A stretch of 10,683 nucleotides of DNA from positions 1 through 10,683 of the forward strand of contig JAJRVG010000034.1 in the NCBI GenBank assembly GCA_021545595.1. Reading direction: 5' to 3'. The notes beneath the pieces are model-generated. The model was not told the DNA's origin. It made no database searches and saw only the letters and a list, made by a program, of their open reading frames with translations. Made by a program: the position numbers and the translations under genes. Position 1 is the stretch's first letter. Every line of letters starts with the position of its first letter. This document shows positions 6,457 through 10,683 of the stretch, in pieces. Origin of the DNA: Zetaproteobacteria bacterium (GTDB lineage: Bacteria > Pseudomonadota > Zetaproteobacteria > Mariprofundales > Mariprofundaceae).

Positions 6457-8174
6457 TTCATAACAGCCTGCTACTGACACTCCTGTGTATCATACTCACT
6501 GCCTGTACAACAACTGGGAAAGTTACCCCTGCCCAAAAGAGTGCCGGCAAAACTCCTTCTTCACTCAGCCAGATGAGTGAAGATTTTCTCTACCTGGCTG
6601 CACAGGATGCATTACGCCATGGTCAACAGGGGCTTGCCATCCGGTTCCTTACCCCTCTGGTGGAAAGGCAGCCACAGGAGAGGGTGCTACGACTGCAGCT
6701 TGCCGAGCTGCTTTTGCGTGCAAATAGGGCTGAACAGGCATCTGTTCATATCAATGCTGTAGTGGGAGATAGCAAGGCAGTGAGTGCTGCAAATGCAGAT
6801 CAGGCCTATCCTTTCATTCTTCAAGCCAGAGCCATGGCTATTCTGGGGGAGACTGATAAGGCTCTCAACATCCTCTCTACGCTGCTGGCCACACAGCCTG
6901 GACTGACCAGTGCCCGAATGATTCACATCACGCTCCTGATCGGGCTCAAACGCGCGGACGAGGCTCATCTCTCCATCAATGAAGCTATTCAGAGCAACGA
7001 GGTATCGGAGATAAGGAAAATCCAGGCCGATCTCCTTATACGTCAGAACCGTATTAACGATGCCGTCAAAGCCCTCGAAGCGATGCAGAAGCTTGATGCC
7101 GGGGATGAAACGCCTCTGCTCCTTCTCCACCAGATTGCACTGCAACAGGGCAACAAGGCGCGAGCCGAACAGCTGCTCAGAAAGTATATTGAAACAAATC
7201 CTCAAGCCATGCTTGCACGCAATGCACTCGGACGTTTTCTCCTACAGTCAGGGCGCACAAGGGAAGCCATCACCATCTACCAGGGCCTTGTTCGAGACAC
7301 CGGAGGTAACAGGGAGGCACTTTCAGCGCTTGGCCTGCTCTACTACCAGCTTAAGGATTATGAGAATGCTGCCAGCCAGTTTCGAAAGGTTTTGAAAAAC
7401 AGCTCGGATGACCAGTCACTTTTCTACCTGGCCGCCAGCCTGGAAGCACTGAACCGAACAGAGGAAGCAGAAAAGCTCTATAAAAAGATCAATAAAAGTA
7501 GCTCTGCTTATGTGAATGCACAGCTTCGTCTTGCCAGTATGGAATTTGCAGCAGAAAACAGTGGCGCTGCTGAAAAACGGGTAAAAGCGATTATCTCCGG
7601 CTTTAGCAGTTCAGCTGATGCCTACGTGTTACTCTCCAGCATCTACGCCAGTCAGCAGAAATATCGCAAACTTCTAACAGAGACCGAAGCAGCGCTGTCA
7701 CTGCCCAATCTTCCATCGAGACTTCTTTTTAACCGGGCAATCGCCCATGAACATTTCAGAGAGTATGAAGAGGTCGAGAGTGGTCTGAAGAGGCTTCTCA
7801 CAATGGAGCCACAAAACTCGGAAGCCCTTAATTTTCTTGGCTACACCTATGCAGAGCAGAAGATCAATCTCGATGAGGCTGAGGCATTGATTCGAAGAGC
7901 ACTAAATGAAAAACCCGATGATGGCTATTACCTCGATTCACTGGCCTGGGTCTATTATCAACGCGGAGAGTACGACAAGGCCGTCGAAACCCAGGTCAAA
8001 GCCATAAACCGCACCTCTGACGACCCTGTCATGCATGAGCATATGGGTGATATGTTCTGGAAAAAAGGTGCCAGGGCCAAGGCTCGTGACAGCTGGCAAA
8101 AGGCACTGGAACTGAAGCATGATAACCCCAGGCTTATAAAGAGAAAAATTGCTGAGGGTCTGAACGGAAAATGA
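6453..8174 (+). CDS. TPR-repeat lipoprotein
   Basis: A 573-residue protein with a lipoprotein signal peptide (hydrophobic 5-15, lipobox LTAC with lipidated C18; Thr at +2 favours the outer membrane). The rest is helical tetratricopeptide repeats. Clear units lie near residues 280-345 (ALGLLYYQLKDYENAASQF, then FYLAASLEALNRTEEAEKLY) and 456-553 (ALNFLGYTYAEQ, YLDSLAWVYYQRGEYDKAV, MHEHMGDMFWKKGARAKA). Between them are weaker repeats. TPR lipoproteins with this C-terminal pattern are often encoded next to lolB in beta- and related proteobacteria. They are thought to be scaffolds, but a defined activity is not established. The gene overlaps the JAMM gene upstream and the LolB-like gene downstream, both by ATGA, which argues for coupled translation. 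Function beyond protein-protein contact is unknown. Confidence 0.85.
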   Translation: MIHNSLLLTLLCIILTACTTTGKVTPAQKSAGKTPSSLSQMSEDFLYLAAQDALRHGQQGLAIRFLTPLVERQPQERVLRLQLAELLLRANRAEQASVHINAVVGDSKAVSAANADQAYPFILQARAMAILGETDKALNILSTLLATQPGLTSARMIHITLLIGLKRADEAHLSINEAIQSNEVSEIRKIQADLLIRQNRINDAVKALEAMQKLDAGDETPLLLLHQIALQQGNKARAEQLLRKYIETNPQAMLARNALGRFLLQSGRTREAITIYQGLVRDTGGNREALSALGLLYYQLKDYENAASQFRKVLKNSSDDQSLFYLAASLEALNRTEEAEKLYKKINKSSSAYVNAQLRLASMEFAAENSGAAEKRVKAIISGFSSSADAYVLLSSIYASQQKYRKLLTETEAALSLPNLPSRLLFNRAIAHEHFREYEEVESGLKRLLTMEPQNSEALNFLGYTYAEQKINLDEAEALIRRALNEKPDDGYYLDSLAWVYYQRGEYDKAVETQVKAINRTSDDPVMHEHMGDMFWKKGARAKARDSWQKALELKHDNPRLIKRKIAEGLNGK

Positions 8175-8695
8175 GGGTTCCGGCAAGTATTGGAATAATC
8201 CTGCTTGCACTCCTGATAAGTGCATGTGCAACCATTGAGCGACATGAATCCGTTTCATCAATCGGCCCCTACCAGAATTTCACAGGCAGGCTGATCGTCA
8301 TTGAGCCCACGCGCCGATGGCAGGCCATAATCCACTGGGATGGTCAACCCGACAGAGGTCAGGTTCGACTAACCCATGCAGCCAGTAACCGTATTGTTCT
8401 GGTCTCCTGGGAAGGTGAGCGGATACGTATGACAGATAACCAAAACCCCACTGGTAGCTGGAAGTATATTGACAATAGTCAGCTCCAATCTATGGGAATA
8501 ATCCTTCCGCCACAGCAGCTGGCTATGATTCTTGGCGGCAGAATTCCCTACGCTCTTAAGGAACAAAAGCCCAATTTGTGGAGAGGAAAAATAGATGGCA
8601 CCCTGATACTTCTTAAGTGGATTGATACACGCAAAAGGCTTGAGATCACCGATATGACTCATGGCAGAAAAGCCATCCTGATAATTCAGCCATGA
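8171..8695 (+). CDS. lolB: LolB-like outer membrane lipoprotein receptor
   Basis: A 174-residue lipoprotein (hydrophobic 8-16, lipobox ISAC, lipidated C19). After the signal comes a LolB-type start (FTGRLIVI at 37-44, then RWQAIIHW and QVRLTH strands) and a late KRLEI strand resembling the end of the LolB beta-barrel. LolB accepts lipoproteins from periplasmic LolA and inserts them in the outer membrane. The product is shorter than E. coli LolB (207 residues) and its similarity is spread thinly, so the call leans on the context: it lies directly before ispE, the classic lolB position, overlapping it by ATGA (8692-8695). It could instead be a LolB-fold relative with another cargo. Start ATG overlaps the TPR gene stop (8171-8174). 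Confidence 0.7.
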   Translation: MRVPASIGIILLALLISACATIERHESVSSIGPYQNFTGRLIVIEPTRRWQAIIHWDGQPDRGQVRLTHAASNRIVLVSWEGERIRMTDNQNPTGSWKYIDNSQLQSMGIILPPQQLAMILGGRIPYALKEQKPNLWRGKIDGTLILLKWIDTRKRLEITDMTHGRKAILIIQP

Positions 8696-9579
8696 AATTT
8701 TCTGCCCCGGCAAAGATCAACCTGCATCTGAAGGTGACCGCCACACTTCCAAACGGCTATCATGAACTGGATACCAGCTTCGCCTATGTCGATATTGCTG
8801 ATGAGCTTATCATATCTCCGGCTGATAAATTGAGTGTAACATGTTCCAAACCCCACCTTAATGGAGAAAGAAATCTGGTCTATAGAGTTCTGGATGCATT
8901 TCGCAAACAGCATGGTCTCTCTTCGGGGCTCTCTATTCATATTAACAAACATCTTCCCGATCAGGCAGGATTGGGAGGAGGCTCATCGGATGCGGCGACA
9001 GCCCTTATGGTCGCCAACAGCCACTGGGGTGTGAAATGTTCTAAAGAAAAACTGATTGAATTCGCTGCACCATTCGGTGCCGACATTCCCTGCTTTCTGT
9101 TTGAAAGAGCCAGCCTGGCCAGAGGTATAGGTGAGAAGCTCTCTGATTACCCTGAAACACTGCCTCGCGGCTCTCTTCTTCTTGCCTATCCCGGTGTCGG
9201 TCTCTCCACCCAGGAAGTATTCAACTGCTACGACCAGCAGGCAGGCGCAGCTGTTGCATTGACCCATAATGATGCCGTCGATACCATCCTCGCCCGTTCT
9301 GAAGCTGCTCCCGGGAAACCGGCCATCGGTGACAATGATCTTGAAGCCTGTGCATCTGCTCTCTCCACTGAAGTGGATGAGCTTCTAAAGCAGATGCGAA
9401 GAGTCTCGGACAGGGTCTGGATGAGCGGAAGCGGATCAACATGTGTTGCCCTGTTTGAGGGCCGACAAGAGGCCGAAACCGCAGCCAGCATGCTGCTGGA
9501 CAGGGAGCTGGCCACCTGGACACATGTTGGAAGGCTGCTTAAGAAGCATCCACTGGAAAGCATACAAATTGGGGCGTAG
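8692..9579 (+). CDS. ispE: 4-diphosphocytidyl-2-C-methyl-D-erythritol kinase
   Basis: IspE phosphorylates CDP-methylerythritol with ATP in the cytoplasmic MEP pathway to isoprenoids (quinones, undecaprenol). The 295-residue product shows the GHMP-kinase motifs: PAKINLHLKV (6-15, with catalytic K8), GLGGGSSDA ATP loop (93-101), GADIPCFL (129-136, with catalytic D131) and the third motif MSGSGSTCVALF (~244-255). E. coli IspE has 283 residues. The start is the ATGA overlap with lolB. The lolB-ispE-tRNA-Gln-prs order is close to the gammaproteobacterial lolB-ispE-prs arrangement. Oddly, the last two codons and stop (GGG GCG TAG) are also the 5' acceptor strand and next bases of the tRNA-Gln gene, so the two genes share 10 bp. 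Confidence 0.95.
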   Translation: MKFSAPAKINLHLKVTATLPNGYHELDTSFAYVDIADELIISPADKLSVTCSKPHLNGERNLVYRVLDAFRKQHGLSSGLSIHINKHLPDQAGLGGGSSDAATALMVANSHWGVKCSKEKLIEFAAPFGADIPCFLFERASLARGIGEKLSDYPETLPRGSLLLAYPGVGLSTQEVFNCYDQQAGAAVALTHNDAVDTILARSEAAPGKPAIGDNDLEACASALSTEVDELLKQMRRVSDRVWMSGSGSTCVALFEGRQEAETAASMLLDRELATWTHVGRLLKKHPLESIQIGA

Positions 9580-9644
9580 CCAAGCGGTAAGGCAGCGGGT
9601 TTTGATCCCGTCATGCGCAGGTTCGAATCCTGCCGCCCCAGCCA
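9570..9644 (+). tRNA. tRNA-Gln (anticodon TTG)
   Basis: A full cloverleaf can be drawn. The acceptor is TGGGGCG (9570-9576) with CGCCCCA (9634-9640), discriminator G and encoded CCA (9642-9644). The D-stem is GCC/GGC (9579-9581, 9591-9593). The anticodon stem GCGGG/CCCGT (9595-9599, 9607-9611) holds the loop TTTTGAT with anticodon TTG at 9602-9604. The T-stem GCAGG/CCTGC has the normal TTCGAAT loop (9622-9628). Sequence closely follows bacterial tRNA-Gln. It begins inside the ispE coding region, so it is probably cotranscribed with ispE and released by RNase P cleavage upstream of the ispE stop. Confidence 0.97.
9626..9644 (+). repeat. 19-bp direct repeat, copy 1 (tRNA-Gln 3' end)
   Basis: AATCCTGCCGCCCCAGCCA covers the end of the T-loop, the 3' T-stem, the 3' acceptor strand and CCA. 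It recurs identically at 9788-9806, 162 bp away, like the att-type duplications made by tRNA-targeting elements. Confidence 0.9.
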
Positions 9645-9696
9645 TATTTTTACCTGCCGAAAGCCATCCTTCGTCAGGTTTGGGAAGGCTGGATGA

Positions 9697-9806
9697 GAAC
9701 CACAGGTTCGACCCGAGCATGCAGTGCGAGGGAACGAGAAAGTGAAACGACATCGGCCCCGAAGGGGTGAGGCACATAGTGCCGAATAATCCTGCCGCCC
9801 CAGCCA
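9697..9806 (+). ncRNA. Possible structured RNA element: T-arm/acceptor duplicate split by a ~77-nt insert
   Basis: CAGGTTCGA (9703-9711) matches the 5' T-stem and loop of tRNA-Gln (9618-9626). The rest of that loop and the 3' end (ATCCTGCC... to CCA) resume at 9789-9806. Between them, 9712-9788 contains CCCC-GAA-GGGG (9757-9767) and GGCAC-ATA-GTGCC (9771-9783). Just before, GAACC-ACA-GGTTC (9697-9709) is a third hairpin. CAGG (9703-9706) can still pair with CCTG (9791-9794) to close the insert as a branched RNA. There is no 5' acceptor, D-arm or anticodon arm, so it is not a tRNA. Whether it is a mobile-element remnant or an expressed RNA is not known. Confidence 0.4.
9788..9806 (+). repeat. 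19-bp direct repeat, copy 2
   Basis: Exact second copy of the tRNA-Gln 3' end (9626-9644), without an adjoining tRNA body. Its CCTGCC also forms the left arm of the terminator hairpin that follows. Confidence 0.9.
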
Positions 9807-9835
9807 ATTTACCAGACCATTGGCAGGCTTTTTTT
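9791..9835 (+). terminator. Intrinsic terminator after the ispE/tRNA-Gln unit
   Basis: CCTGCC (9791-9796) pairs with GGCAGG (9822-9827), followed by C and seven T (9829-9835). A competing inner stem GCCAAT/ATTGGC (9803-9808, 9819-9824) shares the GGC. The stem is modest and has a long loop, but the T-run is clear and the place between two units is right. Confidence 0.55.
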
Positions 9836-9844
9836 GAATCAGTT

Positions 9845-9863
9845 GGAATTACCAGCTAATTCC
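9845..9863. promoter_or_regulatory. Inverted repeat upstream of prs (possible operator)
   Basis: GGAATTA (9845-9851) and TAATTCC (9857-9863) form a perfect 7-bp inverted repeat with a 5-nt spacer, 43 bp before the prs start. The position fits an operator near a promoter. No well-matched -35/-10 pair is visible beside it. Confidence 0.3.
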
Positions 9864-9906
9864 GGCAAAGTTTGAATTTAAAAACTACCCACCAGGAGCA
9901 TCGGGC

Positions 9907-10683
9907 ATGATTAAAAAACGCCTTCGACTCTTTTCCGGCACCTCCAATCCGGAACTATCGCACGCTATCTGTGACCAGGTTGCCGTTTCGCCTGGCAAGG
10001 TGCATACCCAAAGATTTTCTGATGGTGAAATTTTTCTTCAGTTTGAAGAAACCATCCGTGGTCATGATGTTTTCTTTATTCAAAGCACGTCAGCGCCTGC
10101 CAACGATAATCTGATGGAACTACTTGTAGCCATTGATGCTGCCAAGCGGGCCTCCGCACACTATATCTGCGCGGTCATTCCCTACTTCGGCTATGCCAGG
10201 CAGGATCGTAAAAGTGCCGGGCGTACTCCAATTTCTGCCAAACTGGTTGCCGACATGCTGACAACCGCTGGTGCAACCCGGGTTCTCACCATGGACCTGC
10301 ACGCAGGCCAGATTCAGGGATTCTTTAATATCCCGGTGGATAACATCTTTGCAGGGCCTCTGTTTGCCAAAGATGTGGCCGGAAAAAGTGATCTTAATGA
10401 CATCATCATTGTTTCTCCGGATGTTGGTGGCGTGGTTCGTGCCCGTGCCATGGCAAACAAACTGCATGCCGACATGGCGATTGTGGACAAGCGCCGTCCT
10501 GCACCGAATGTTGCAAAAGTGATGAACATCATCGGTGATGTTGAAGGCAAACACTGCATTCTTATTGATGATATGGTGGACACTACCGGCACCCTTTGCA
10601 GTGCCGTTGAAGCCTTGCTTGAAAGTGGTGCCACCAAAGTCTCCGCCTATGCAACCCATGGCGTACTCTCCGGCCCGGCAGCA
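9907..10683 (+). CDS. prs: Ribose-phosphate pyrophosphokinase (PRPP synthetase), 3' end outside window
   Basis: Prs makes PRPP from ribose 5-phosphate and ATP for purine, pyrimidine, NAD, His and Trp synthesis in the cytoplasm. The first 259 residues are present; the family is usually ~310-320, so ~55 are missing beyond the window. Visible motifs are FSDGE (37-41), PYFGYARQDRK (92-102, ATP site), DLHAGQIQGFF (130-140, with His132), DKRR (194-197, catalytic flexible loop) and LIDDMVDTTGT (219-229, PRPP/ribose-5-phosphate loop). All key residues appear intact. AGGAG (9894-9898) lies 8 nt before the ATG. It follows a terminator and so is probably transcribed from its own promoter. The place downstream of ispE matches a common proteobacterial order. 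Confidence 0.96.
   Translation, partial: MIKKRLRLFSGTSNPELSHAICDQVAVSPGKVHTQRFSDGEIFLQFEETIRGHDVFFIQSTSAPANDNLMELLVAIDAAKRASAHYICAVIPYFGYARQDRKSAGRTPISAKLVADMLTTAGATRVLTMDLHAGQIQGFFNIPVDNIFAGPLFAKDVAGKSDLNDIIIVSPDVGGVVRARAMANKLHADMAIVDKRRPAPNVAKVMNIIGDVEGKHCILIDDMVDTTGTLCSAVEALLESGATKVSAYATHGVLSGPAA

Larger units (their letters stand above)
9645..9906. other. Non-coding region between tRNA-Gln and prs
   Basis: 262 bp without a credible protein gene. From left to right it holds a T-rich spacer right after the tRNA, an imperfect hairpin (ACCTG-c-CGA with TCG-t-CAGGT, 9652-9660/9671-9679), the split T-arm duplicate with its hairpin-rich insert (9697-9806), a terminator (to 9835), an inverted repeat (9845-9863), an AT-rich stretch (9870-9886) that could hold a weak promoter, and the prs ribosome site AGGAG (9894-9898). 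Confidence 0.8.

Noticed and set aside
9681..9806. A second complete tRNA or tmRNA gene
   Set aside because: Only the T-arm pieces and 3' acceptor strand are present; no 5' acceptor partner TGGGGCG, D-arm or anticodon arm, and no tmRNA tag reading frame.
9436..9807. Minus-strand frame whose translation includes GAAGFEPA next to the tRNA
   Set aside because: This peptide is the well-known false product of reading a tRNA gene antisense; the frame crosses the ispE end, the tRNA and the terminator region.
10120..10659. Minus-strand frame opposite prs (179 codons)
   Set aside because: prs is clear on the plus strand with all its motifs; the antisense frame has none.
1..10683. CRISPR arrays, insertion sequences, toxin-antitoxin or phage-defence genes
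   Set aside because: No regular spaced repeats, transposase, nuclease or defence domains were seen in any frame.

Overview
The window looks like a chromosomal piece of a Gram-negative, respiring proteobacterium of moderate GC content. The signs are two lipobox outer-membrane-type lipoproteins, a LolB-like protein, the ispE - tRNA-Gln - prs order, and many periplasmic c-type haem proteins. The mix of a multihaem cytochrome/NrfD module with lolB-ispE-prs recalls chemolithotrophic lineages such as Zetaproteobacteria. That placement is an inference from gene content only; no marker here proves it.

Region 1 (1-4432) is a respiratory redox module. In order it holds the 3' end of a multihaem c-type cytochrome (four CxxCH seen), a Tat-exported ferredoxin with four [4Fe-4S] motifs, and an NrfD/PsrC-type integral membrane quinol-binding subunit. 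After a near-consensus sigma-70 promoter (2371-2398) come a small membrane protein with a haem motif between its TM segments, a monohaem cytochrome c and a trihaem cytochrome c. The parts fit a quinol:cytochrome c (or reverse) electron-transfer complex related in logic to Alternative Complex III, Qrc and Psr, with soluble periplasmic cytochromes as partners. No molybdopterin subunit is visible; one could lie upstream of the window.

Region 2 (4429-5853) is hemN, oxygen-independent coproporphyrinogen III dehydrogenase. It overlaps the trihaem cytochrome stop by GTGA and so may supply haem for the cytochromes. A textbook intrinsic terminator (4447-4488) lies inside its first 20 codons, and no alternative start codon exists downstream of that terminator and ahead of the conserved core. 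This is one of the two strongest oddities of the window.

Region 3 (5965-9579) is a tightly packed block joined by ATGA overlaps: a JAMM metalloprotease, a TPR lipoprotein, a LolB-like lipoprotein and IspE. The ispE stop codon lies inside a tRNA-Gln(UUG) gene (9570-9644).

Region 4 (9645-9906) is non-coding. It carries a second copy of the T-arm and 3' acceptor end of that tRNA, split within the T-loop by about 77 nt rich in short hairpins, then an intrinsic terminator and an inverted repeat. It is followed by prs (PRPP synthetase), which runs off the window end. This split tRNA-end duplicate is the other main candidate for something undescribed.
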